Shown here: one piece after another, positions 54,259 to 63,428 of the stretch | How positions within the stretch are numbered: position 1 is the stretch's first letter | How the letters are laid out: each line of letters opens with the position of its first letter | From: Bradyrhizobium murdochi | Lineage (GTDB): Bacteria > Pseudomonadota > Alphaproteobacteria > Rhizobiales > Xanthobacteraceae | DNA: 64,000 nucleotides | NCBI RefSeq assembly: GCF_000472965.1 | Contig: NZ_AXAU01000002.1 | Location: 124,001 to 188,000, forward strand | Direction of reading: 5' to 3' | Notes under the pieces: model-generated | What the model saw: only the letters and a program-made list of their open reading frames with translations | Database searches by the model: none | What the model was told of the DNA's origin: nothing | Translations under genes and position numbers: made by a program

Positions 54259-55833
54259 TCAGATATGCTGCGCCATGATCCGGCCGGGCCGCGCATCCGG
54301 GCGGGGCTCGATATCGACCGACCACAGGTCGCGGTCGTCGACGTCCTTCAATGTCACGGTCATGACTCCGGTCTTGCCGTCGATGTCGACGCGGCCGAAA
54401 AACTGTAGGCCGAAACAGGGGGCGAGATTCTCGCCGCTGCACCCCTTCTGGAACATCGCTTTCGGGCCGAACGTATTGTCGAGCGGGGCCGGCGCCCAGG
54501 TGCCCGCATGCAGCGGGCCGGAGACGAATTCCCAGAACGGCTCGAAATCCTGATAGATCGCGCGGTTCGGATCGTAGTGATGCGCGGCCGTGTAATGCAT
54601 ATCGGCGGTCAGCCAGACAATGTTGCGGATGCCGGCGCGCTTCATGAACGACAGCAAATCGGCGATCTCATGCTCGCGCCGCTCCGGCGGGCCGTCGCCG
54701 AGCGCAATCGCGTCCTCGCTAAACAGGCCGATCGGCATGTCGGCCGCGATCACCTTCCAGGTGGCGTCGGAAGCCACCAGTTCGCGCTTCAGCCAGGCTA
54801 GTTGCGCCGCGCCGAGGATGCAGGTGTCGCTGTGGTCGTCGCGCTTATTGAAGGTGGAATCGCGGTAGCTGCGCATGTCGATCATGAAGACATCGAGCAG
54901 CGGGCCGTAGGCGATCTTGCGATAGATGCGGCCGTCTTCCTGTGCGGGTGTCGCGCGCATCGGCATGAATTCATGGAACGCGCGGCGCGCCCGCGCCACC
55001 AGATGCGAGGTGCCGTCCTCGGCATAGCCGCTCGCGTCGGCCGTGCCGACCGGCGCCCAGTCGTTCGTCACCTCGTGATCGTCCCATTGCGCGAACAAGG
55101 GGACGGCGGCATGGAAGGCGCGAAAATTTGGATCGAGCCAGTTGTATTTGTAGTTGCCGCGGAACTGCGCGAGGGTTTGGGCGACGACAGACTTTTCCTC
55201 GGTAACGAGGTTTCGCCAGACCCCGCCATCGGGCAGCGTCAGTTCCCGCTCCACCGGGCAGTCCGCATAGATGTGGTCGCCGCAATGGATGAAGAAGTCC
55301 GGGCGGTTGTTGAGCATGGTCCGGTAAGTCCGCATGCCAGCGCGGCTTTCGTCGATGCCCCAGCCCTGCCCCGTCGTATCGCCCGACCAGGCGAACGATA
55401 CATTGCTTCGTGCCGTGGGCGCGGTGCGAAGGTGCCCGACCTGCGCCTCGCCGGCGATTCCCGGCTCGCTTTCAAACCGCACGCGATAGAAAATATCCTG
55501 CCCCGGCGGCAGTCCGTCGAGCAGAACTTTCGAAGTGAAGTCGGCATCCGGCAACGCATCGGCGGAAGCCGTGCCGATGATGGTCTTGAAATCTTCGCTG
55601 GCCGAGCATTCGACCTGCATCCGCGCGGCCCGGTCGGCGCGCGCCCAGATCACCGCGGAATTGGCCGAGACGTCGCCCGATTGAATTCCACTGGTGATGA
55701 GTGGCCGATCCGCGGCGCGGCTGAGGTAGGGTCTGGTGAGGCCGCCGAAACCAGCGACGGCGAACGTTGCGGCGGAGCGTACCAGCCATTGACGCCGCGT
55801 CAGGGCGGGCTTGGCGCGAATCGCAATCGGCAT
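54259..55833 (-). CDS. PhoD-type alkaline phosphatase/phosphodiesterase, Tat-exported
   Basis: 524 residues. A Tat signal (LTRRQWLVRSAATFAVAGFGG) leads to a periplasmic enzyme. A PhoD N-terminal domain (GIQSGDVSANSAVIWARADR) precedes the metallophosphatase domain with FIHCGDHIYADCPVE, FAQWDDHEVTNDW and WLTADMHYTAAHHY metal ligands. PhoD enzymes release phosphate from diesters and monoesters and use Ca2+/Fe3+. No Pho box was assigned. Repeat C2 lies upstream. Confidence 0.93.
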   Translation of the reverse strand: MPIAIRAKPALTRRQWLVRSAATFAVAGFGGLTRPYLSRAADRPLITSGIQSGDVSANSAVIWARADRAARMQVECSASEDFKTIIGTASADALPDADFTSKVLLDGLPPGQDIFYRVRFESEPGIAGEAQVGHLRTAPTARSNVSFAWSGDTTGQGWGIDESRAGMRTYRTMLNNRPDFFIHCGDHIYADCPVERELTLPDGGVWRNLVTEEKSVVAQTLAQFRGNYKYNWLDPNFRAFHAAVPLFAQWDDHEVTNDWAPVGTADASGYAEDGTSHLVARARRAFHEFMPMRATPAQEDGRIYRKIAYGPLLDVFMIDMRSYRDSTFNKRDDHSDTCILGAAQLAWLKRELVASDATWKVIAADMPIGLFSEDAIALGDGPPERREHEIADLLSFMKRAGIRNIVWLTADMHYTAAHHYDPNRAIYQDFEPFWEFVSGPLHAGTWAPAPLDNTFGPKAMFQKGCSGENLAPCFGLQFFGRVDIDGKTGVMTVTLKDVDDRDLWSVDIEPRPDARPGRIMAQHI

Positions 55834-55971
55834 CGAACACCCCTCGTCGAATCACGACGAAGGTGTGCCCGAGCAATTTGAATGCTGGCCGAAGGTTTTG
55901 CGACAGGTGGATGAAGGTGAAGAATTGTAGGGTGGGTTAGCGAAGCGAAACCCATCAATCCCTGCTGTCAG

Positions 55972-56074
55972 ACCTCATCCTGAGGAGCTGCGCAGCGGCG
56001 TCTCGAAGGATGAATGGGCACGAGCGGGGCCTCGTGGTTCGAGACGGCGCTACGCGCCTCCTCACCATGAGGGT
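55972..56074. repeat. Dispersed palindrome, family C, copy 2 (reverse of copy 1)
   Basis: cctcatcctgaggagctgcg at the left and cgcctcctcaccatgagggt at the right, with gtctcgaaggatg and cctcgtggttcgagacg inside; the reverse complement matches 22562-22660. Just before it, 55928-55954 (tagggtgggttagcgaagcg...) is a short relative of family E. Both lie between phoD and the Lys-Ala-Pro protein gene. Confidence 0.75.
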
Positions 56075-56097
56075 TTGATGTTGTCACGAATTCCGCG

Positions 56098-56571
56098 TCA
56101 CCGCTGCCAGTCGCAGATGCCGCCGGACTTGCACGGCCAGGTCTGGATCCGCGTGTCGCGGGCCTGGGCGTCGAGTGGATTGGTATGGCGGCGCGCCTGC
56201 TTGGTGGGGGCCGCAGCGCGCGGCTTCTGCACGCGCTCCTGTACGACACGAGTCCTGGGTGCAGCGGTCTTGGGTGCAGCAGTCTTGGGCGCAGCAGTCT
56301 TGGATGAAGCAGCCTTGGGCGCAGCAACCTTCGGCGCAGCAACCTTGGGCACCACCACGCGCTCCGTCTTCACCGGCTTGCGATCGGTTCTGGCCTCGAT
56401 CCGGACCGGCGCAAATTGCGTCGGCGGCCCGAGTCGCTTCGGTGAGAGCATGGCTTGGGAAGGATCGAGGCTGAAGAGCTCGCCCGCGCGATATTCGTCT
56501 GCCAGCGCGGCGCTGCCCGACATCAGGAGCCCCGTGCAAAGTGCCGCGGCAATAGCGTTTTTCAGGACCAT
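56098..56571 (-). CDS. Secreted protein with Ala-Pro-Lys pentapeptide repeats
   Basis: 157 residues from the ATG at 56571, preceded by AGGAGG. Signal peptide KNAIAAALCTGLLMSGSAALADE. Residues ~70-105 are six or more five-residue repeats of the AAPKT/AAPKV type, encoded by 15-bp DNA repeats (about 56263-56345) and prone to length change. The C-terminus CKSGGICDWQR has two Cys that may form a disulfide. Probably a basic, extended envelope protein that binds peptidoglycan or nucleic acid; function unknown. Confidence 0.75.
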   Translation of the reverse strand: MVLKNAIAAALCTGLLMSGSAALADEYRAGELFSLDPSQAMLSPKRLGPPTQFAPVRIEARTDRKPVKTERVVVPKVAAPKVAAPKAASSKTAAPKTAAPKTAAPRTRVVQERVQKPRAAAPTKQARRHTNPLDAQARDTRIQTWPCKSGGICDWQR

Positions 56572-56715
56572 CGCAGGCCTCCTGAAATCGACCCAAAGAA
56601 TTAAGAACAGCCGACATGTAGGGCGCCGGCCGGACAATTCCAGCCGTTCCGACCCTCAGGGTTACCGGTGACTGAGCCAGCCTGTGAAAAACTTCACGTG
56701 CCGGATGAACAGCCC

Positions 56716-59700
56716 CTACTCGGCGGCCTGCGCCACCGGCTGACCGATCGCCGCTTCCAGCCGCGTGCACTCCGCACGGTATTTCGCGACATTGACTTCC
56801 TTGACGTGGCCATAGCCGCGAACGAGTTCCGCTGATTTCGCCAACGCCACCAGACGCGGCCAGTCATGGGGCTTGGCCCTGTCGAGATGGCGGAAGATCA
56901 TCGCGGAATATTCGCCTGGCAAGGCCCGCTCCATCCGCCGCTCGGCTGTATAGCCGAACGGATCGAACGCGGTGCCGCGGAGGAACTTGAAGCGGGTCAG
57001 GATGTCGAAGGCGCGGCACATCCAGGAGCCGAATTCGCGCTTGCGCAAATGCCCGGTCAGCTTGTCGCGGGATGCCAGCAGCGGCGGCGCGAGGCTGACC
57101 TTGACCCCCGGCTCGCCGTCGAACTGCTCTTTCAGCGCTTTTGCAAACTCGCCGTCGGAATAAAGCCGAGCGACCTCGTATTCGTCCTTGTAGGCCATCA
57201 GCTTGAACAGGCCCTTGGCAAAAGCCTCGGTCAGTTCATGCGAGCCCGGCGCGGCCTTGGCTTCCGCGGCGCGGACGCGCTCGACCTCGGCGAGATAGCG
57301 CTTCGAGTAGGCCTCATTCTGGTAGTCCGTCAGGAACTTGGCGCGGAACGCGATGCTTTCGTCGAGCGTGCGCCGGACCGGCGCCGCGCCCGAACTCTTG
57401 AAGCGTGCGGCGCTGACGACGCGCGGCAGATCGTGCGCCGCGAGCCGGCCCCAGGAGAACGCGAGCTTGTTCATCTCGATCGCCGCGCCATTGAGGTCGA
57501 TCGCCTTCATGATCGCTTCCAGCGACAGTGGGATTGCCCCGCGCTGGAACGCAAAGCCGAGTATGAAGGCGTTGGTGGCGATGCTGTCGCCCATCAGCGC
57601 GGTGGCAAGCCCGGTGGCGTCGAGAATGTCGAGGTGGGAGGCACTGACCGCCTCGTTCAGCGCGTCCCGCATCGTTCCCGCCTCGAAATCGATGTCGGGA
57701 TTGATGACGAAGCTCGCGGTCGGCAAGAGGTCGGCGTTGACGATCGCCCGCGTCACGCCGCGCTCGGCCCGGCTCAGCGCGGGGATGCTGGTGGCGACCA
57801 CGATGTCGCAGCCGAGGACGAGATTGGCGCCGCCGGGGGCGATGCGGACGGTCGAGAGATCGTCAGCTTGCGGCGCGATGCGGACATGGCTCATCACAGC
57901 GCCGTTCTTCTGCGATAGCCCTGTGAAGTCGAGCGTCGAGCACGCCCTGCCCTCGACATGGGCGGCCATGCCGAGCAGCGCGCCGATGGTGATGACGCCG
58001 GTACCGCCGATGCCGGTGACGAGAATGTTGTAGGCGCCATCGAGCGCGGGGACTGCCGGCGTCGGCAGATCGGCAAACAGCGCCGAGGGATCAGCCGCCG
58101 CGCGATCGGCTTTCCGCAAGCGTCCGCCATGCACCGTGACAAAGCTCGGGCAAAAGCCCTCGATGCAGGAAAAGTCCTTGTTGCAGTTCGACTGGTCGAT
58201 CCGCCGCTTGCGGCCGAACTCGGTTTCCAGCGGCTGCACCGAGACGCAGTTCGAAACGGAAGAGCAGTCGCCGCAGCCTTCGCAGACGCGTTCGTTGATG
58301 AAGACGCGCTTCGGCGGATCCGGATAGAGCCCGCGCTTGCGGCGGCGACGCTTTTCCGCCGCGCAGGTCTGGTCATAGATCAGGACCGTGAGACCCTTGA
58401 CCTCGCGCAGCTCTTTCTGCACGGCGTCGAGCTCGCGGCGGTGATGAATCGTTGCGCCGGCGGGAAAATAGTTGCTGGGATATTTCTCGGGATCGTCGGA
58501 GACGATGGCAAGCCGCTTGGCGCCCTCCGCCGAAACCTGATGCGCGATCTGCGATACCGAGAGCCCGCCTTCGGCCGGCTGGCCGCCGGTCATCGCGACC
58601 GCATCATTATAGAGGATCTTGTAGGTGATATTGACGCCGGCGGCGGCCGCCGCACGGATCGCGAGCAGGCCGGAATGGGTGTAGGTGCCATCGCCCAAAT
58701 TCTGGAACACATGTGCTTCGCTGGTGAACGGCGCCTGCCCGATCCAGGTGACGCCTTCCGCGCCCATATGCGAGATCGTCTGGGTGCGGCGGTTCGGCAC
58801 CGACAGCGCCATGCCGTGACAGCCGATGCCGGCCATCGCGCGGCTGCCCTCGGGGATCTTGGTCGAGGTGTTGTGCGGACAGCCCGAGCAAAAATACGGT
58901 GTCCGCTGCAGCTTTGCGGCGCCGACGCCGTCCGCGGGACGGTCGAACGCCTCGAGTTTTGCCAGACGCTGCTCCAGCGCCGGGCTGCGATGACCGAGTT
59001 TTCGCAACCGCGCCACGACGGCCGCCGCCACCATGGTCGGCGTCAACTCGCCTTCGCTCGGCAACAGCATCGCGCCGCTCTCGTCACGCTTGCCGACCAC
59101 CGAAGGGCGCTTCGCGGCATCCATATTGTAGAGAATGCGGACAAGCTGGTCCTCGATAAAGCCGCGCTTCTCCTCGACCACCAGCACATCCTGCAGGCCT
59201 TCCGCAAAGGCCCGCGCGCCGGATTCCTCCAGCGGCCAGGTCAGCGCCACCTTGTAGATGCGCAAACCAAGCGCCTGTGCTTCGGCATCGGTGATGCCGA
59301 GATCGGCCAGCGCCTGCCGCAGATCAAGATAGGCCTTGCCGGTCGCCACGATGCCGAGCCGCGCCGGCTTTGAATCCAGCACGATCCGGTCGAAGCGATT
59401 GACGCGCGCGAACGCGGCGACCGCCTGCATCTTCGGGCCGTGCAAGCGCCGCTCCTGCTCCATCGGTGCATCCGGCCAGCGGATCGAAAGCCCGCCCGGC
59501 GGCATCTCGAAATCGTCGGGCGTGATGATCTTGATGCGATCGGGATCGCTGACGATCGAGGCCGAGCTTTCGACCGTCTCGGAAATCGCCTTGAAGCCGA
59601 CCCAGCAGCCTGAATAGCGCGACAGCGCAAAGCCCAAAATGCCGAGATCGAGATAATCCTGCAGCGTGGCCGGGTTGACCACCGGCATCAGCGCTGCCGC

Positions 59701-60189
59701 GAACACCTGCTCGCTCTGATGGGCGAGCGTCGAGGACTGGCAGCCATGGTCGTCGCCGGCCAGCGCAATCACGCCGCCATTCGGCGAGGTGCCGGCGGAG
59801 TTGGCATGCTTCAGCGCATCGACGGAACGGTCGACGCCGGGGCCCTTGCCATACCAGATGCCGAATACGCCATCGACCTTGGCGCCCGGGAACATGCCGA
59901 CCTGCTGGCTGCCCCAAACAGCGGTAGCCGCCAGGTCCTCGTTGAGACCGGGTGAGAACTCGATGTCATGCTGCTTGAGGAAAGTTTTGGCGCGCCACAG
60001 CGCGTGATCGTACATGCCGAGTGGCGAGCCGCGATAGCCGGAGATGAAGCCTGCGGTATTGAGCCCCTGTGCGCGGTCGCGTTCGCGCTGCAACATGGGA
60101 AGGCGGACCAGCGCCTGCGTACCGGACAGAAAAATCCGTTTCGCATCCAGACGGTACTTGTCGTCCAGTCCCACTTCCATCAACGCCAT
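56716..60189 (-). CDS. Fused indolepyruvate ferredoxin oxidoreductase (alpha, beta and Fe-S domains)
   Basis: 1157 residues. The N-terminal ~650 residues hold the TPP domains (SGYRGSPLGMYDHALW, DDHGCQSSTLAHQSEQ, CSGCPHNTSTKIPEGSRAM with G-x-G-C-H). A ferredoxin-like 4Fe-4S region lies near 650-720 (VCEGCGDCSSVSNCVSVQP and SNCNKDFSCIEGFCPSF). The C-terminal ~430 residues are the gamma/beta part, starting ILVTGIGGTGVITIGALLG. The enzyme converts arylpyruvates such as indolepyruvate to aryl-acyl-CoA with ferredoxin; the long single-chain form is common in proteobacteria. No adjacent aminotransferase or ligase makes the substrate clear. Confidence 0.92.
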   Translation of the reverse strand: MALMEVGLDDKYRLDAKRIFLSGTQALVRLPMLQRERDRAQGLNTAGFISGYRGSPLGMYDHALWRAKTFLKQHDIEFSPGLNEDLAATAVWGSQQVGMFPGAKVDGVFGIWYGKGPGVDRSVDALKHANSAGTSPNGGVIALAGDDHGCQSSTLAHQSEQVFAAALMPVVNPATLQDYLDLGILGFALSRYSGCWVGFKAISETVESSASIVSDPDRIKIITPDDFEMPPGGLSIRWPDAPMEQERRLHGPKMQAVAAFARVNRFDRIVLDSKPARLGIVATGKAYLDLRQALADLGITDAEAQALGLRIYKVALTWPLEESGARAFAEGLQDVLVVEEKRGFIEDQLVRILYNMDAAKRPSVVGKRDESGAMLLPSEGELTPTMVAAAVVARLRKLGHRSPALEQRLAKLEAFDRPADGVGAAKLQRTPYFCSGCPHNTSTKIPEGSRAMAGIGCHGMALSVPNRRTQTISHMGAEGVTWIGQAPFTSEAHVFQNLGDGTYTHSGLLAIRAAAAAGVNITYKILYNDAVAMTGGQPAEGGLSVSQIAHQVSAEGAKRLAIVSDDPEKYPSNYFPAGATIHHRRELDAVQKELREVKGLTVLIYDQTCAAEKRRRRKRGLYPDPPKRVFINERVCEGCGDCSSVSNCVSVQPLETEFGRKRRIDQSNCNKDFSCIEGFCPSFVTVHGGRLRKADRAAADPSALFADLPTPAVPALDGAYNILVTGIGGTGVITIGALLGMAAHVEGRACSTLDFTGLSQKNGAVMSHVRIAPQADDLSTVRIAPGGANLVLGCDIVVATSIPALSRAERGVTRAIVNADLLPTASFVINPDIDFEAGTMRDALNEAVSASHLDILDATGLATALMGDSIATNAFILGFAFQRGAIPLSLEAIMKAIDLNGAAIEMNKLAFSWGRLAAHDLPRVVSAARFKSSGAAPVRRTLDESIAFRAKFLTDYQNEAYSKRYLAEVERVRAAEAKAAPGSHELTEAFAKGLFKLMAYKDEYEVARLYSDGEFAKALKEQFDGEPGVKVSLAPPLLASRDKLTGHLRKREFGSWMCRAFDILTRFKFLRGTAFDPFGYTAERRMERALPGEYSAMIFRHLDRAKPHDWPRLVALAKSAELVRGYGHVKEVNVAKYRAECTRLEAAIGQPVAQAAE

Positions 60190-60385
60190 TCGTCCGCTCC
60201 CTGTCGCACGTTCCGCCGGTTATTTGAACCGGTCTAATTGCGAACAGCATGCACCGATTTTGCTATGCGTGCCCAGCGCGAATTCATGGCCGCAGGGCAT
60301 ATCTCGCCCGTGTTGTGGATCGGCGAGCCTCTTGCGGGAGCCCGCCTTCTTTGAAACGCTCGGAAATTAAAGGGAGACGCCAGCG

Positions 60386-61327
60386 ATGACAGAACCGGCC
60401 TTCAGGACCGAGATATTGGAGAGCGGCAATCTGCTCGTCGGGCCATGGCGGAGCCCGAGGCAGATGCTCCACGCGCAGGTCTATGATTCGCACGCCTCGA
60501 TTCACGACGATGCGACCGCGCAGAAGCTCGGGTTTCAGGGCGGCACCATCGAGGGCCCGACCCACTTCAGCCAGTTCGCACCCTTGTGCGAACGGATCTG
60601 GGGCCAGACCTGGTTCGAAACCGGCTGCCTGTCCGCGCACTACCGCAATCCCGCCTTCGAAGGTGAAGAAGTGCAGGCCAACATCGAGAAACCGAAACCG
60701 GGGCAAATGACTTGCGCGATCGGCATGACCAAGCACGACGGCACCGAGATTTTGCGCGGCACCGCTTCCGTCGGCGACGTAATGGAAACGGCGCTTTCCC
60801 GGCGGCTCGGCGAATTGAAGCCGCTCGCCGATCCTGTCATCCTCGCCGACGTCAAGGTCGGCATGAAGGTCGGACGACAGACCGTCAGAATGGATTTCGA
60901 CCAGCACATGGGCGATCTCTATCCATTTTCGCTTGCCGAGAAGCTGAAGGTCATCACCGAGCCTTCAGCGTATTATTCCCAGGAGCTCAATCCATGGGGC
61001 CGCGCGATCATCCCGTTCGAAATGCTGAGCGTGCTGTTTCAGTACCGCGCCCGCGAAGACCGGCTGCCGGTCCGCGGACCCGCGATCGGGCTGTTCGCGG
61101 ATCAGGAGATCCGCCTGCTGCGCGGGCCGCTATTCGTCGGCGAGAACTATGCAACCGAACGCGAGGTCGTCGCGCTCAGCGGCAGCCGCCGCACCGAAAG
61201 CGTGTGGATGCGTACGACCGTGTTCGCAAAAGACGATACGCCTGTCGCCACCATGCTTTTGAACATGGCGAGCATCAAGGATTCCTACGCCAACTACGAG
61301 CGGGAGCATAAAGCGCTCTATGGGTAG
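60386..61327 (+). CDS. Double-hotdog (MaoC-like) fold protein
   Basis: 313 residues. The N-terminal half resembles MaoC/hydratase hotdog domains: LLVGPWRSPRQMLHAQVYDS, GTIEGPTHFSQFAPL and WFETGCLSAHYRNPAFEGEE. The second half repeats a hotdog-like strand pattern (GRAIIPFEMLSVLFQY..., IGLFADQEIRLLRGPLFVGE). The known hydratase D-x4-H motif is not seen at the expected site, so an acyl-CoA-binding or thioesterase role is also possible. Followed by an SDR 75 bp later on the same strand, divergent from the IOR gene. Confidence 0.75.
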   Translation: MTEPAFRTEILESGNLLVGPWRSPRQMLHAQVYDSHASIHDDATAQKLGFQGGTIEGPTHFSQFAPLCERIWGQTWFETGCLSAHYRNPAFEGEEVQANIEKPKPGQMTCAIGMTKHDGTEILRGTASVGDVMETALSRRLGELKPLADPVILADVKVGMKVGRQTVRMDFDQHMGDLYPFSLAEKLKVITEPSAYYSQELNPWGRAIIPFEMLSVLFQYRAREDRLPVRGPAIGLFADQEIRLLRGPLFVGENYATEREVVALSGSRRTESVWMRTTVFAKDDTPVATMLLNMASIKDSYANYEREHKALYG

Positions 61328-61401
61328 GTGAACCCAAGCCGACAACGTGCCCTATTACAAAGAGGTACTGGAACAGTACCCGATCCCGGGAGTGGAACGA
61401 G

Positions 61402-62202
61402 ATGCGCCTGAAAGATCGTGTCGCCATCGTCGTCGGCGCCGGCCAGAGCCCCGGCGAAGGCATCGGCAACGGCCGCGCCACCGCGCTGACCTTTGCGCGC
61501 GAAGGCGCCAAGGTGCTGTGCGTCGATCACAATCTGCAATCGGCGCAGGAGACCATCGACATGATCGCCGCGAGCGGCGGCACCGCGGTGGCCTTCAAAG
61601 CCGACGTTACCAAAAATGCCGAGCTCAAGGCGATGGTAGCAGACGCACAAGCACGCTGGGGCCGCATAGACGTGCTGCACAATAATGTCGGCGTCAGCCT
61701 GGCCGGCGGCGATGCCGAACTGCTTGAGATCAGCGAGGAAGCGTTCGACCGCTGCGTCGCGATCAACCTGAAGAGCTGCGTGTGGGCGGCCAAGCACGTC
61801 ATCCCGATCATGCGAGCGCAACGAAGCGGCGCCATCATCAACATCTCCTCAATGGCCGCGATCACGACCTATCCTTACGTCGCCTACAAGGCAACCAAGT
61901 CGGCGATGATCGCCTTCACCGAACAGCTCGCCTACCAGAACGCGCAATACGGCATCCGCGCCAATGTCATCCTGCCCGGGCTGATGAACACGCCGATGGC
62001 AGTCGACACCCGCGCCCGCGAATTCAAGAAGAGCCGTGCCGAGGTTGAGGCGGAGCGCGACAGCAAGGTGCCGCTGCGCCAGAAAATGGGCACCGGCTGG
62101 GACGTCGCCAACGCCGCGCTGTTTCTTGCGTCGGATGAAGCGAGTTTTGTCACCGGCGTGACATTGCCGGTCGACGGCGGCGCGAGTGTCAGGCGGGGAT
62201 AA
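61402..62202 (+). CDS. SDR family NAD(P)-dependent oxidoreductase
   Basis: 266 residues with an extended cofactor loop, VVGAGQSPGEGIGNGRATAL, and KVLCVDHNLQSAQETI (Asp after the second strand, favouring NAD). VLHNNVGVSLAGGD is the NNAG motif. Catalytic residues: Ser in INISSMAAIT and Tyr/Lys in YPYVAYKATKSAMIAF. The end FVTGVTLPVDGGASVRRG is typical. It follows the double-hotdog gene on the same strand and may act on its product. Confidence 0.9.
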   Translation: MRLKDRVAIVVGAGQSPGEGIGNGRATALTFAREGAKVLCVDHNLQSAQETIDMIAASGGTAVAFKADVTKNAELKAMVADAQARWGRIDVLHNNVGVSLAGGDAELLEISEEAFDRCVAINLKSCVWAAKHVIPIMRAQRSGAIINISSMAAITTYPYVAYKATKSAMIAFTEQLAYQNAQYGIRANVILPGLMNTPMAVDTRAREFKKSRAEVEAERDSKVPLRQKMGTGWDVANAALFLASDEASFVTGVTLPVDGGASVRRG

Positions 62203-62212
62203 TCGCGTGAAT

Positions 62213-62302
62213 CGTAGGATGGGCAAAGGAGCGTAAGCGACATGCCCACCATTCCCCCGGCACAAAAGATGGTGGGCACGCTGCGCTTTGCCCACCCTAC
62301 GC
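62213..62302. repeat. Inverted repeat, family E
   Basis: cgtaggatgggcaaag at the left and ctttgcccaccctacg at the right, with inner tgcccacc/ggtgggca arms and an 18-base centre. A shorter relative is at 55928-55954. It follows the SDR stop and can act as a terminator. Confidence 0.75.
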
Positions 62303-62574
62303 AGCCAATCGCCGGCACGTTTACCTTTGGTTAGTAACTTTCTCTTAAGGCTTCCGGCGATTGGGCGGTCTTTTTACCGCCCGTGCTCACGCGACCTGCG
62401 CCAGCGTCATTTGTTTTTGGCCCACGCGCGTGATTCGACAACATCGACCAGTTCCAATGACACGATGATGTGACAGCGCATCGCCGCTTGTCGAAATCCC
62501 GTCTCGTTGCGGTCGCACGAATTTCATGTGCGCTCGCTATGAGGCGCCACAAGAATTGTGGAAGCCGAGGCACC

Positions 62575-62799
62575 ATGAACGAAGAATTCGACTACGACCT
62601 GACGCCGTCCCAGTGGGAAACGTTGAAGGCATTGCGCAACCCGGCATCACGGCTGCCGCGCATGAGCCGCACCACGATCGACGGCCTGATCGCGCTCGAA
62701 CTCGCCGTGATGCACGGCGACGCACCCGCCATCACGGCAAAGGGACGCAAGGTGCTGATTCGCGGCTCGTCGCTGCTGCTACAGGATCTGGCGGCGTGA
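62575..62799 (+). CDS. Small helical protein, unknown function
   Basis: 74 residues from the ATG at 62575 (GAGG four bases upstream). The sequence YDLTPSQWETLKALRNPAS, RLPRMSRTTIDGLIALELA and AITAKGRKVLIRGSSLLLQDL looks like a small winged-helix or helical DNA-binding-type protein in the style of short regulators, but no family is certain. A preceding 370-bp gap (62203-62574) includes repeat E; 62303-62574 has no other clear feature. Confidence 0.6.
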   Translation: MNEEFDYDLTPSQWETLKALRNPASRLPRMSRTTIDGLIALELAVMHGDAPAITAKGRKVLIRGSSLLLQDLAA

Positions 62800-62853
62800 T
62801 TGCCGCAGTGTGATCAGAACAGGTACAATTGCAGCCGCGCGGAAGCTGCGCTC

Positions 62854-62980
62854 CCTCTCCCGCTTGCGGGGGAGGGCTGGGGTGGGGGTGTCGCCGCGAG
62901 TCACGCTGTTCGTGTGGAGAGAGCCCCCACCGGGATCACATCTGACGATGTGATCCGACCTCCCCCGCAAGCGGGAGAGG
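62854..62980. repeat. Long palindrome, family B, copy 3
   Basis: ctctcccgcttgcgggggagg and cctcccccgcaagcgggagag pair nearly perfectly around ~85 bp with inner gtgggggt/agcccccac and gatcacatc/gatgtgatc pairs. It separates the small helical protein gene and the cupin gene (convergent), where it can terminate both. Confidence 0.8.
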
Positions 62981-63026
62981 TGGCAGTCCCCGCGTGGCTT
63001 ATTCATCCACACGTCATCTAACGACC

Positions 63027-63410
63027 TCACGCCGGCCTCTTCTCCTCCGTCACCGGAGAGGTGATCACCAGAAAAACCAAGTCGACCAGCCCCGAGTTCG
63101 AGATCGCGTGTTCGACGCCGGGCGGTAGGAAGATGACGTCGTGCTTGCGCACCACGTGATTTTTTCCTGCAATCTCCATCAGCCCCTCGCCTTCGAGCAC
63201 GTGATAGATCTGCTCCTGCACAAGGTGCTTGTGGCGCGCGACATGGGCCATCGGCTGGTACATCGAGATGCGATAGTCGATGTGGCGGGAGCCCGCGGTC
63301 TCCGGCATCACCAGCGGTTTTGACAGCGCGCCGCCAAAGTGATTGGGGAATTCGCGCCACGGCACTTCGGCGATGTTGCGGATGAAGGCGCCGTTGTTTT
63401 CTGGAGCCAT
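63027..63410 (-). CDS. Cupin domain protein
   Basis: 127 residues. One cupin barrel: first motif ARHKHLVQEQIYHVLEGEG (two His and a Glu), second motif IFLPPGVEHAISNSG (His). Such small cupins hold a metal and are isomerases, oxygenases or regulators; the neighbours do not settle the substrate. It is 18 bp downstream of the truncated SDR gene on the same strand, so the two are likely cotranscribed. Confidence 0.87.
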   Translation of the reverse strand: MAPENNGAFIRNIAEVPWREFPNHFGGALSKPLVMPETAGSRHIDYRISMYQPMAHVARHKHLVQEQIYHVLEGEGLMEIAGKNHVVRKHDVIFLPPGVEHAISNSGLVDLVFLVITSPVTEEKRPA

Positions 63411-63428
63411 GATTGCCTCCTTTGCCGG

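Noticed and set aside
52658..54553. 631-residue plus-strand frame over the Gfo/Idh and GlcG genes
   Set aside because: Spans several genes and their gaps in opposite direction; no motif, while both minus-strand genes carry family signatures.
57958..59373. 471-residue plus-strand frame over the indolepyruvate oxidoreductase gene
   Set aside because: Antisense shadow of a 1157-residue gene with Fe-S and TPP motifs.
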